NCBI RefSeq assembly: GCF_030269925.1
Contig: NC_085125.1
Span: 14,967,943-15,031,942, forward strand
Origin: Bombyx mori
Taxonomy: Eukaryota > Arthropoda > Insecta > Lepidoptera > Bombycidae
Reading direction: 5' to 3'
DNA: 64,000 nucleotides
Part shown: one piece after another, positions 1 to 11,601 of the stretch
How the letters are laid out: each line of letters opens with the position of its first letter
How positions within the stretch are numbered: position 1 is the stretch's first letter
Notes under the pieces: model-generated
Seen by the model: only the letters and a program-made list of their open reading frames with translations
Database searches by the model: none
What the model was told of the DNA's origin: nothing
Made by a program: the position numbers and the translations under genes

Positions 1-1623
1 GAAATGTAGAGGACAGAAACACAAGCGGCGGACGTAAATATAAAATTTCGCAGCCAGCAGCAATTGCTCATAATATTCCCTCGTTCTAAAATATATAATT
101 CAAAAGACGAGAACACGAGAACTGTGAATAGTTTAAAGGCGTGTGAGGCCGAGGTCGGACCGCGACCCGCACTCCACGAGCGATAGAGCTGTGCCGGGCG
201 CGGTGCTAGAGCCGGGTCTGCGCTGAATCGCGTTCTCCTTAACTGACAACGCAATGTTACATTTGAATTCGACCCTTACCGTAATGCTCACAAGGTCGAT
301 TTCAATTTGTATTGTGAATGTTTACAGCAATTATTGTTTACGACACGCGGTCGTAAGTTTGTTTTTATCGGATGTTGGTTTAGTTTTGGAAATGTTGAGG
401 GAAGCAGTTTGTAGCGAGTTCATTGAGTGATTGCTTCTTATGTTCTTTTCGTTCTCGTCGGCAGCTTATCATTGGAGCCAAAGTTCTTTTAGATAATAAT
501 TGACAACACTGGCTCCTGACGCTTGACTCTGCGAGCTATTGGTGCTGCTTCCCAATTGCTTTATATTCCTTTATTAATTCCGCGCTCTGGTGATAGTTCT
601 GGTTCCAGCGCCTATGAAAGGGCGAGACGTGATTGTCTTGCCTGTTTCAGCCACAGGAAACTTTGACAGCGATAGTCCAGCGAATTTCTCCTTATGGTGC
701 TTACTGGTTTCATCGGATTGTATTTATGTGCATCAGACGACTATACTGTAAGGCGATTCTGGATTACATTTTTAGCAAGGGAGTGCCCCGTTACGGATGC
801 TCTTTGGTACGTCAATCTTGTTCTTTACTATCACACCTCTAGCACCATGTGCATTCCGTTCATGCACAGTCTACACAGTGATTCTGTTTGTCCGGCGGCA
901 CACAGTGTGTCCACATCACTGGGACGACTACTTCATCAAACGCGTGCGTTCAGCTGTCGATCTGATTGCATTTTAGGGAAAGCTACTATTGATTTAATAT
1001 AGACCGTTGCCCGATGTGTGTATACCGGCCGCACCGTGCAACATGAGTGTGTGTAGCTCTTAATACGGAACGATTACTGTTTCGCGACAGAAATAAGCAC
1101 AACGATGGTACATACCCGTACCCGTGTAGACTCTTAAGTTCCTCTACACCGCTCCCTTCGCAGCGCTCGACACGAGCACGCCAGGCGTCTTGTCCTCGAG
1201 GCCACGACAACTTCGTAAACTATATTAGATAATTGATACTTTTAAGCGGGAGCGGCACAGTCGCGGCGCGCGGTGCTACCTTCAGGTCACGGCTTCAGAT
1301 GCTGGCCTGGTATACAAAAAAATACAATTCACCAACAAGGAACTGAGTGAGTTGATAATATTCAGTAAGCGTTGTTTACCTGAACTAGCACAGAGTAGTG
1401 AGGGACGGAGGTCGGGGGCACGGAAGGTCGGTGGCTCGCTTTGTCCAACATCCCGCGGGAAATCACAACACACCGCTAGCTGAGAAACTTTAGTACAAGA
1501 CTAGCGAGGGAGTACAGCGATCTGTAAACAGAGAGACGCATTTGTGTTTTGTTTTAAACTATAAAATAAAGAGAACCGGGTGTATGTTAACGTTGGAAGT
1601 TTGAGCTCGGGAGCTGCGTCCGC
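1..1623. other. gene-free stretch, no recognised feature
   Basis: Only short open frames on both strands, none with recognisable domain character. A GC-richer patch near 140-230 lies in otherwise AT-rich DNA. I see no transposon ends or tandem repeats that I can name. Confidence 0.4.
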
Positions 1624-2037
1624 TTTTTTTTTATTGCTTAGGTTTGTGGACGAGCTCACAGCCTATCTCGTGTTAAGTGGTTAACGGAGCCCATAGACAT
1701 CTACAGCGTAAATGAGTTCCAAGGTCTCAGTATAGTTACAACGGCTGCCCCACCCATCCAACCGAAACGCAACACAGCTTCACGACAGAAATAGGCAGGG
1801 TGGTGGTACCTACCCGTGCGGACTCATAAGAGATCCTACCACCAGTAATTACGCAAATTATAATTTTGCGGGTTTGATTTTTATTACACGATGTTATTCC
1901 TACACCGTGGAAGTCAATCGAGAACATTTTAAGTAAGTATTTCATTAGAAAAATTGGTACTTGCCAGAGGGATTCGAACACCGGTGCATCGCTCGATACT
2001 AATGCATCGGACGTCTTATCGTTTAGGCCACGACGAC
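1624..2037 (-). mobile_element. Bm1 SINE, near full length
   Basis: Read on the minus strand this is a complete Bm1-type SINE. A tRNA-like head (2037 downward) carries an A-box-like segment and a B box (GGTGTTCGAATCC) near 1982-1970. The conserved Bm1 body follows, ending in an oligo(A) tail that appears as a T run at 1624-1633. It closely matches the copies at 4688 and 42276 in this window, but lacks a short piece of the body near 1712. Bm1 is a Pol III-transcribed, LINE-mobilised element of Bombyx. It has no coding capacity. Confidence 0.88.
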
Positions 2038-2658
2038 TACAGAACGACTTCTGCGCTGTTTAGTCTATAGCGCTTACAAATATGTATTTATGCGTATTCC
2101 ATAAATATTTTATATATCAATACAATTCGTGTTTACACTATGTCTCATGAAGGAAATCACGGACGGCGCACCGCGTGAGGTGAGTTGGTCAGGCGCCGCG
2201 CACCCTAGCCTAAATTTCTTTTGCTAAACATTATTGGAATGTGGTAGTGGAGTGCAGTTATTCGGCTCCAATGGCAGATGGTACAATAGTCAATTTGAAA
2301 ATCATAACAATCAATCAATCATGGGCAAGTACCAGTTTCGAACTTGCGGGATCTAGATAGGCACATGCCACCTTGGCTGGAGGAGTAATATATGTACCTA
2401 TTTACATGTTTCTAGTTAATACTGTATAATACTACATATATGCCGGCTCGTCTGACGGCTGAAGTCGTATTAAAGCAACACGAAGTCGCGTGACGAGATT
2501 TGCGTTTGAATACAGCTCAAAGACGCAGTGTATGCAACCTCAAACGGATCAAAAGAACCAGTGAGCCAGCAGAACAGGATGAGGTTTATTAGTTACGGCT
2601 TGCTTGTACTGTACGCCAGTCCGGCCGGCTGGCTGCAGAGATAACAGTTTGCAGGCCG

Positions 2659-2868
2659 TTTTTTTATTGTTTAGATGGGTAGACGAGCTCACAGCCCACC
2701 TGGTGTTGAGTGGTTACCGAAGCCCATAGACATGTACAACGTAAATGTCACCACCCACCTTGAGATATGAGTTCTAAGGTCTCAGTATAGTTACGACGGC
2801 TGCCCCACCCTTTAAGCCGAAACGCATTACCGCTTCACGGCAGAAATAGGAGGGATGGTGATGTATGT
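2659..2868 (-). mobile_element. Bm1 SINE, 5'-truncated
   Basis: The 3' half of a Bm1 element on the minus strand, starting with a T run (the oligo(A) tail) at 2659. Homology to the other copies ends near 2868, inside the body, so the tRNA-like head is missing. This is the usual product of incomplete reverse transcription. Confidence 0.82.
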
Positions 2869-4687
2869 GACATATATCTTAACTACTGCAATACTAATAT
2901 ACTGTATCGCAGTGTTTATGAAACGTTACAAACATCATATCGCCGGGCTCGAACAAGGTCACACTAAAATGGGACTGTGACTTCACCACCGCAAGACCGT
3001 AGCACCGTAGCACTGTAGCACCGTAGCTCCGTAGCTCCGTAGCTCCGTAGCATCGTAGCAACTACATGAATATTGATGTCTGACTTGGTTTTGTTTGATA
3101 TTCGTGTATCCATGTCACTCATTAAGGAACAAAATCTAGGTCTTGTTAATGAAATTTATGGAAAAACTCGCATTAAGGGCTTTTGAAACGAACTTTGAGG
3201 TAGAAAGCCTTTTCATGTTTTGATTACATGGAAGTAATTTTACTTACTTGCCTCAGTAAAGTACATTATATTAATAAATTAATCTATATCTAAACAAGAA
3301 ACATATCGTATTGAAGGCGCGTTGCAGCCTCGTGAGGTGAGCGCGAGCTACCGACCGTCTGCGGCTGAGCTGTGGCTGCTGAGTGACTGCCTTGTCTAGG
3401 GCTGCGGCCGCGGTCCGATGTGACGTCATCACGCACCGACTCAACCCTTATGACAATACACACACGGAACATAATGCCGTCACATCAGCGGGCCGATGCG
3501 TGCTAAGTGGGTTTACACATATTATATTTGGGGCCTCATCCTAACTCATTTAGCTAATATTTGAGTATCTGTCACTGTCGCGTTCTACAAGTCGCGACTA
3601 ACAAGAGCAAGACCAATTTACAGAACGGAACACGTACATTTATGAGTAATTACAAACTCACAGATGTGATGATTCGGCGGTCATTGAAGGACCTAAGACA
3701 TTGGCTGCTGGAGAGCCCTAAGGTTCGTCACAACGAGCAGACTACGGGTAAATCATGTTGTATAGTTAAGTTTCATTTTTCATTCCATTTTCTCATTTAG
3801 GTTTTTTTTGATTTTAAATAGATGAACCTGTCGACGCTCCGTGCCCGAAGTCTAGCTCGCGGAACACTCCCAGACGTGCCCTGCTCCCCGTGAGCATTAT
3901 TACCTCACCCTTGAGTGCCTCCGCTGTTTGTTTTGCACTCGGAATAGAATAGCGTTCAAAACAAACATTACTACGGAGGCTGAAAAGGCAAGTTAAATAT
4001 TGAATTAGTTGCGAGCGAGCACACCGAGCCGTCATTACAGAAATATTTCAATCTCTGGATCTGAACTGGAATTAACAGCTCAACGCTCTGCAAATGCGCG
4101 GCGGCTTGTTGGTCAGCCGCGGCAGTTAAAACACAAAACCCGGACCGCGCCCGCTAACGCTTCTATGAGCCTTGCAGGTGTAGGGCTCTTCTCGCGTGAC
4201 GTACTCGGTTCAGTTTCAACAACCTCCGAGCAGATTCCTTTTCAGCGAAAAACCTTTTCTCTGTAAGGCCCAAAAGCGTCTCCTAAAGTGTAAGATCTAA
4301 CTTTCTTGGTTCGATGTAGTCCGGTTGGGACATCAATCAATAAAGGTCTAAAGGAAATACCTCAAATTTGCTGTTTTGTGTAGCTTACTATGTCGCGTTG
4401 AGTTCGCTCAGGGCGACAGACAGCTGACCTACGGTGGCCCAGAGCCATTGCGCACAATAATACGTCGTGTTATCGTTTATTGTTTTTTAAATCATTTGAA
4501 GTCATCCTTGATTCTATCGTCAATGACTGAATCATCATCCATCCAGTGAATGAACGTACAACACACACACCATCCGAAAGACTGCCGACTGCGTGCCGCG
4601 AGGTCTACGTGAGTCAACGAGTCCCCGCGGCTAGTTAGGAACCAAGTCGCCTCACGGATTTACACAATCACCCGCCTGCCCTGCAAG
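2869..4687. other. gene-free stretch apart from the octamer repeat
   Basis: Holds the CCGTAGCx octamer array (listed separately) and no supported gene. Open frames near 3290-3472 and 3561-4266 are short, lack known motifs and have no conserved splice context that I can see. Confidence 0.4.
2996..3059. repeat. tandem octamer repeat (ACCGTAGC)n
   Basis: About eight tandem copies of an 8-bp unit, ACCGTAGC, with first- and second-base variants (TCCGTAGC, ACTGTAGC, ATCGTAGC). The last copies drift, as expected of a small decaying minisatellite. Confidence 0.85.
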
Positions 4688-5117
4688 TCTTCGTGGCCAA
4701 AAGGATAAGATGTCCGGTGCATTCGTGTTGAGCGATGCACCGGTGTTCGAATCTCAGGCAGGTACCAATTTTTCTAATGAAATATGTACTGATCAAATGT
4801 TCACGATTGACTTCCACGGTGAAGGAATAACATCGTGTAATAAAAATCAAAACCCATACATTATAATTTGCGTAATTACTGATGGTAGACCTCTTGTGAG
4901 TCCGCGCGGGTAGGTACCACCGCCCTGCCTATTTCTGCCGTGAAGTAGTAATGCTTTTCGATCTAAGGGTAGGGCAGCCGTTGTAACTATACTGAGATCT
5001 TAGAACTTATATCTCACGGTGGTTGGCGCATTTGTGTTGTAGATGTCTATGGGGTCCAGTAACCACTTAATACCAGGTGGGCTGTGAGCTCGTCCACCTA
5101 TCTAAGCAATAAAAAAA
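4688..5117 (+). mobile_element. Bm1 SINE, full length
   Basis: A complete Bm1 copy: tRNA-like head with B box GGTGTTCGAATC near 4742, the conserved body, and an A-rich tail at about 5109-5117. It differs from the copy at 42276 by scattered substitutions, so the two inserted independently. The 63-67 residue frames inside it are by-products of the SINE sequence and not genes. Confidence 0.9.
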
Positions 5118-6847
5118 TATTACTTCATTCACAATCGTTATTTCTTTTGAAAATGTTGTACAGTAGTGTAGCTGACACATCCAGAATGCATTTCGAAGCC
5201 TTAGCGGGAAGCGTCTGCTAGAACAGAATGATATCACCAATAGTTGCTCTCTCATTTGGTATATTAACGATTAATAATTAGTAGATAGTTCATTCGTGTT
5301 TATTTCTTTACGCCCTGTTTTATGTCGTCCCGGGGAACGTATTATTGACACACGGCTTTAAGCAGGAAGGTAGTTTGGGAAGGGTTTGTAGTATGTTGTA
5401 CATGCGAGTGCGCGGCTTGTGGGCGGCATTCCTTCTGTCGGTGGGCCGGGTCCTGCTCAGTAGAAGCGCCCGACAGTGTCCTGCGCTGAGCGTGTATGCG
5501 TTGTGTAGATTTAATGTAAAATGCATGTGTTCGCCTTCTCAATTTTCTTCACGTGCTAACTCTTACCACGATATGTACTTAATCTATAGATAAGTTCTAA
5601 GAGTAGAATGTTTTATATCGTGATTCGTGAACCCTCGACTGACCTTTGGGCTGTTTGCGTGACAACGAGCAACATGTAAATAAATGTATATCGCGGCTTC
5701 TGAGTTTAATTGATAAAGGTAATAAGTAACATATTCAAAAATAAATAATAGTTTAAAAGAACACGCTTTATATAAAATCCAACTAAAAAATAGAAAATAA
5801 ATTTTAATAAATTGAAATTGAAAATGGTGTGAAAAAATTCTATTTTATTGTAAAAAAAGCGTGGAGTGCTTTTTAAGATATTATTGAAATAATAATTATT
5901 TTATCTATCTATCTATCTATTATTTATTTTTCATTTTTTAGTTATTTTTTTGCAAATTGAATAATGGAATAATCTTATCAAATTGGTGTATTGTCATCGG
6001 TCCTCGATAAATCTACAAAGTTTGAATGAAATCTGGCCGTTTAAAGTGCGTCAAAATCGCGTCTAAAGGAGTTAGTTACAAACATACAAGTGAAGCTAAT
6101 AATATAAAGCTTGTAAAAACAGGCACGTGTCATCCATGTCATAATAGTAAATAGATCATGAGAGCTTGGAAATTTGTACAGGTAGGTCTGTTCGAGTAAT
6201 CGCTGTGACGTCACGTCGCGGGTCCAGCCACCAGCCATCCGCGCCCTCCGTACCTACAGTGAGAGGCGCATCTTGACTTTATTTCTTTCGGTTTTGAGGT
6301 TTTAATTCCTGTTTAAGTTGTTTTAGTGATCCGCACGACGGTGTAAATGTTACTCCCCACCTGAGACATGGGGTCGAGCACTCACCTGTGCTGTAGGAAC
6401 CGGGCCAGGGGTAGGAGCTGCCACGTGTAGATGCGGGTACCAACACGGTACTCACCGAATAAGGATATCAAACATATCAACAAGACACCACATCGTGTTG
6501 AAAAAAAACTGAAATCTTTGAAACATTAAAATAAGCATATGGCGTATCATTAAATCGAAATTGAACCCAATACACATATCGTTATTATATTGGTACAGTA
6601 ACAGCAATTGGCCACTTAGTACTAAGTGAGAACTATACATGTGACTCGGCATTAAATCTGAAGCCAAAAAAGTTAATTGCGGATCTTGAAGGGGAGTTTT
6701 TGTAGCGTGTAATCTGCGGAGGGCGGCTAGGGCGGCTAGGGCGAGTCGTGCACCTTGTCAAATCAATGGCGCAGGACAGCGCTGCGGTACAATACGTAAC
6801 TTTTACATTTTAGTACGTTAACAGTACGTATGTGTACCTACATAAAA
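5118..6847. other. gene-free AT-rich stretch
   Basis: No supported gene. AT-rich from about 5690 to 5990, with a short (TATC)n tract at about 5901-5921. Open frames at 5345-5593 on both strands are short and without recognisable character. Confidence 0.4.
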
Positions 6848-7138
6848 TCTATATATATAAAAATGAATTGCTGTTCGTTAGTCTCGCTAAAACTCGAGAA
6901 CGGCTGGACCGATTTGGCTAATTTTGGTCTTGAACTACTGGTCCAGAGAAGGTTTAAAAGGTGAATTATTATGAAAATGCTCGGAATGATATATTATAAA
7001 AACAAACAATTTTGTTTTTGCCTTGATGTGTCCCCTGTCAGATGGATTTCTTATCATTTTTTTTAAGTTTATTTTATACAAAAGTTTAGGTCTTTTATTT
7101 ATCTATTGAGGCACTACGAAGTCTGCCGGGTCAGCTAG
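6848..7138 (+). mobile_element. non-autonomous Helitron (lepidopteran short type)
   Basis: Begins with TC directly after an A and ends with CTAG directly before a T, as expected for Helitron insertion between A and T. There are no terminal inverted repeats. The head (TCTATATATATAAAAATGAA) and the tail (ACTTCG...CCGGGTCAGCTAG), with a small GC-rich hairpin near the 3' end, recur in inverse orientation at 24282-24571. It has no coding capacity and would depend on a Rep/helicase from elsewhere. Confidence 0.75.
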
Positions 7139-7394
7139 TACTATAATAATTCCCACGTAAATACAACAATATAACAGAACAGAAAGTAAAATCGCATCGT
7201 TATCCTTCCGTAGGTAGGCTGCATTACGTACAAAACAGACACACTGTACCTAATATTTGCACTAGCAGATTTAGCCTACGTGCCGTTAGCAGCGCTAACA
7301 CGGAGGCTGTGTTGTGTTGATCCGACTTATAAGTTATCTTATTCTTTTCCTGTGACATTTCATCCAACTCAGTTTAGTTGTTTTTTAGAATTGT

Positions 7395-7645
7395 GGCCCT
7401 CATTTATCCTTGAAGACTGACCCTCATCTAGCCCAGACCTCAAGCCTTTAGACTTCAAACTATGGTCATGGTAAGTTTTAGAGGACATGGCCTGCTCTAA
7501 GCGACACGGTGACATTGAGTGCCTTAAAAAATCTTTAGAGTACGCAGTGGCGATCTTTCCCTTGGAAACAGTGCGCAAATCCATAGATTCGTAACAAATC
7601 AGATTAAAGGCCTATATAAAAGTCAAAGGTGGCCATTTCGAATAG
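7395..7645 (+). mobile_element. 3' fragment of a DD37D (Bmmar1-like) mariner
   Basis: Conceptual translation across several frame breaks gives the end of a DD37D mariner transposase: the region before the third catalytic Asp (PDLKPLDFKLW-like), then a segment on CSKRHGDIE, and the C-terminal part around 7560-7640. The same part occurs in the copies at 43130-43379 and 46850-47070. The 5' two thirds and both terminal repeats are missing. A non-functional relic. Confidence 0.7.
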
Positions 7646-10297
7646 AATATTTTTTTTAATAAATATGTAGGTATACATTATAATAATATTACATTACTTC
7701 ATTTAAAGAAAATGCATTTTAATTTGTAACAGAACGTGTGACTGGACTCAGTATTTAGGTAGGTACGCTGTCTCTCCTTTGCAATTTTATTTAGTAACAA
7801 GCAAGCAAATATACAATCATTCATATTTATAATATTAGTAGCGATAACATATCTAATAATTTATTGTTCTAACGCCTTTAATAATTATTTGTAAGTTTCA
7901 CATTTCAAATAAGTTATAATATCAAAGTGGTTGCCCTTTGTGTTATCTGCCGACGCGTCCGTACAAGATTTATCTTTAGTAAAGTTATATTTTAAACTTT
8001 AACTACAAATGAAGATGTACAAACCAATCCGCTGCGTTAGGTATGAGCTGTGACGTACATAGTACATAGTATGTATGGATGTACTCGTGTGTATGTATAT
8101 ACACAGTGCGTGGGCTGAGCGGAGAGCGTGCCCACTACTAGCAGCGCGAGGACACACAGGTCGGTTAGTTACATATTATTATGTATTATTTACATGTATA
8201 TGAACGTGTAGTATTTAAAAAGTGCTCAGTACTTTACATTAAATTACGAAGCTATTATACAGAGAGCTTATTACATTCGTGTTGTGTTGTTGATGGGTAG
8301 TGGGTGCCAGTTGTCGGCGCTCGGACATTAAGCGGTTTCCCATTGTGCCAGTTTTCCTCCAGAAGTGGGATTCAGCTCAAATAATTCATTACGACAATTT
8401 GTTTTTTATTATATTTCGTTGGACTACCAAAATAGAAAACATAATATGGCCGAAGTTAGAGATCCTTAACTCGAATCCCACGGGAAGGCGAAGTGCTGCT
8501 CCCACTACGCGTGTTAGTATCAACGAGTGGTCGCGCACCCAGCGGGGCGAGGGTAATGAGTTGCTGGTGCACTATTTGCATAATATAGCGACAATATAGT
8601 ATATATTATAGTGGTCGGTGGCAAACTCTCTTCTCTCTCCCTTTTTTCTGTCTTCTTCTCTTTAATTTTTCATTCTTGTATTGTTCATTCTGCCGTTCAT
8701 TCAATATTATTTTTATACTAACTAACTAATCATATCTAAAACCTAAGAGCTATACATACATACTTACTTAGGGGTTGTGTGTCATACATATCAGGGTTCA
8801 CCCCTTACAAATTAACAATGACAGGAAGGTGGCACGGTGCCTTAGCCATTTAGCTCAACCTGGGCTCGCTGGGGAGGAGTTGAAAGCATTCCCCAGAAGG
8901 GAGCCACGAAAGGTGCAAAATGGGCCCCGAGTAGGGAGAAACTCACACCATTGTGGAAGAAATTGTATGGAGGAGAAAACACAGTAGTACCCGTGCTACT
9001 CCGGTTGAGCAATACTACGGGACCATAGCAGGGGAATCCAGGAGTTCCCCCGGCAGCGCCTTACTGAGACGTGATCAGCCCACTCATACGTTGACTTTCG
9101 TGCGGAGAGAAAGATTCTGCAAAGCCTGCAACCTCATCCGCACCGCGTGCTAGGTGAGATGGTACTAGGCCTCAGATGCTTAAGTAATTCGGGAACAGAT
9201 ATACGTTTTCTAAGTATCGAACTTAGTTCTGACCGTGCCTGGTGCTCGAAATCAGCCGAAGGAGAACTTTGCGGCCATCTTTGAGGGGGTCTCCTCCACG
9301 TAACAGTATCATTTAATGGTGCTGTCCACAGCGAAGGTCCTCGATAGGTAGAATATCGGAAACCGAAACCGAAGGAGCCCTTTCTAGGCGCACTAAAGTT
9401 AAAGGTAAAATAAATAGATAACAAAATAAATGTTTGCTTACTTTTAAGATTTTGTTTTATAAAATAAGTAAATGATATATTTCAACTTCAATCAAAATGC
9501 TCAATCGTCAATGATGTACAATGATGAACTCGCAGTTTCGTAACTGTAAGGAGAAATCTCTCTAGACCGGCAGACCAGAAGCAACAAGACAAATTTCAAG
9601 TTACCCTACGAATGTAAACACTATTCTAAGTTCTATTTAATACACAAAACATGACATGTAGCTCGACGGTTCAAGGGTAATTTATCGACAAATTTATTAA
9701 GGTACAGATTCTTATTAAATATTTGTTTTCTAAGAAAACTGTAATGTGATCTAACATACTATTTATTATCAACTGTTCAAAGTTAAGTTTCGTCATTATA
9801 AGCATTTGTACGTCTCTCCAAGCTCGTCAAAGGGCAAGCCGTAAGCCTGTGAACGATGTCTACGACTCGATAAATCGTAGCTCGTTATTTATTATTGTAG
9901 CCCTGTACGAGTACTCGCATGTACCTACATGTGTACTTGTGATACATCAGCTGGATCCTCGTTAACGTTAGCGTTCCCGACTCCCGTAATATTTATTTTA
10001 CTACTTTGTAATAACAAGACCTTAATAAATATTGAGATAATTAAAACCTCCTAGAATCTCAGCGTATATTTTTGTTAATTAGTTAAAATATCACGGTGTA
10101 TGTGGAGAGCGGGCTAGTCTGTTAATGTATGCATTCTTTATTTTCATTCAGAGAGAATGCACAATGAGACAGTGCTCAAATTAGCCGTCGAAAACTAATG
10201 TAACCATTATATCCATACATGTTCTACGGAAGGATGGCCGCTCTCTGTACCTATACATCAGAGTTTATAAATTGAAAAGTGTATCGCATATAATTAA
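7646..10297. other. gene-free stretch with an unrecognised GC-rich block
   Basis: No supported gene. From about 8590 to 9420 the composition shifts from a pyrimidine-rich lead (CTCTTCTCTCTCCC) to a more GC-rich block unlike its AT-rich surroundings, which suggests an inserted repeat that I cannot name. The rest is AT-rich, without tandem structure. Confidence 0.35.
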
Positions 10298-10572
10298 CTA
10301 GCAGTCCCGGCCACACGTTGCTGTGGCTAAGGCTTTTGTTTCTATATAACACGTGACCGAATATGCTAATACCAAAAATTAACAGAGTAAGAACAATTGG
10401 ATTTCACTGTATTCCGTTTACTACGAAATAAATTTCACTTATCTCATCAGCCTCAGCAACACGTGGTGTTTATGCCGTTACATTGTAGCTTATGTGAGTC
10501 GTTGGTATTGTTAACACAGCGCCATCTATGAGATATTAATGTCAGACAGTATTAAAATTGTCTGTAAGAACT

Positions 10573-11370
10573 GTTTTTATTTATTTATTTTTTTATTGCT
10601 TATATGGATGGACGAGCTCATAGCCCATCTGGTGTTAAGTGGTTACTGGAGCCCATCGACATCTACAACGTAAATGCGCCACTCGCCTTAAGAACACCGG
10701 CCGCTGGTAACTACATTCCCGATCCTGCGGAAAGAATGGAAAGCAGTCGACGTCGCCCCAAACACGTCATCTCGGATCCTCACGATCCACTAACGGTGCT
10801 TTTAGTTACTTCAAGCACCGGTCACCGTTCTCGTCGAACCCGTCGCTTGCGACGAAGGGCACGACGAGTAAATTAACCCTCAGACACAGCCCACTGAGTT
10901 TCTCGTCGGATTTTCTCAGTGGGTCGCGTTTCCGATCCGGTGGTAGAAGCACGGCTCTTGCTAGGGTTCGTTCTAGCAACGTCGTCAGGTTTGAGCCCCG
11001 TGAGCTCACCTTCTAGTTAAGGTTACGCTGGAATAGCCTCTCAAGGTTACCAGATTAGGAAGAAAAAAAAAACGCCTTAAGATATAAGTTCTAAGGTCTC
11101 AGCTTAGTTACAACGGCTGCCCCACCCTTCAAACCTAAATGCATTACTGCTTCACGGCCGAAATGGGCAGAGTGGCGGTACCTGCCTGTGCGGACTCACA
11201 AGAGGTCCTACCACCAGTAATTACGTAAATTATAATTTTGCGGGTTTGATTTTTATTACACGATGTTATTCCTTTACCGTGGAAGTCAATCGTGAATATT
11301 TGTTGAGTACGTATTTCATTAGAAAAATTGGTACCCGCCTGCGGGATTCGAGCACCGTTGCATCGCTAGA
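10573..11370 (-). mobile_element. Bm1 SINE, interrupted by a retroposon
   Basis: Bm1 body in two parts, 10573-10693 and 11073-11370, in the same orientation and collinear with the other copies. The tail is the T-rich run at 10573-10596. The tRNA-like head is cut short after the B box, near 11370. The split falls at CGCCTTAAGA, which is present on both sides as a target-site duplication of the inserted element. Confidence 0.85.
10694..11072 (+). mobile_element. short poly(A) retroposon nested in Bm1
   Basis: A 379-bp insert flanked by a perfect 10-bp duplication CGCCTTAAGA (10684-10693 and 11073-11082) and ending in an A-rich tail (11061-11072). These are the hallmarks of target-primed reverse transcription. 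The body has a GC-rich part around 10900-11000 (CTCAGTGGGTCGCGTTTCCG). I believe this is a common silkworm 3' LINE end or SINE, but I cannot assign the family. An open frame at 10604-10876 straddles the junction and is not a gene. Confidence 0.75.
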
Positions 11371-11601
11371 TTTAAGGCGCCATCTGTTTTAGACTTATGA
11401 AACTTCAATTAATAACATTAATCAACATAACGAATCATTTTATTGTTAATTAATAAATATTGCGACCATTCGTCGAAATAAAAACCATCCTGTAGCCTAA
11501 GTTGGAACAAAACACATATTAAAAAAAAGGGAAAATCGGTTCAGTAGTTTAGGCGTCAATCGCGGACAAACAACGTGCCACGTAATTTATATATATTAAG
11601 A

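Larger units (their letters stand above)
10298..11601 (-). mobile_element. non-autonomous Helitron hosting two later insertions
   Basis: On the minus strand the element begins TCTTAATATATATAAATTAC after an A (plus 11602 is T) and ends CTAG before a T (plus CTAG at 10298-10301 preceded by A). The head carries the lepidopteran segment around GGACAAACAACGTGCC and CGGTTCAGTAGTTTAGG. Most of its apparent length is a Bm1 SINE at 10573-11370, which contains a further retroposon at 10694-11072. The Helitron proper is therefore only about 500 bp. Confidence 0.65.

Noticed and set aside
1972..2037. tRNA-like sequence with A and B boxes (also at 4690-4750 and 42285-42345)
   Set aside because: These are heads of Bm1 SINEs, not functional tRNA genes; no acceptor stem pairing.
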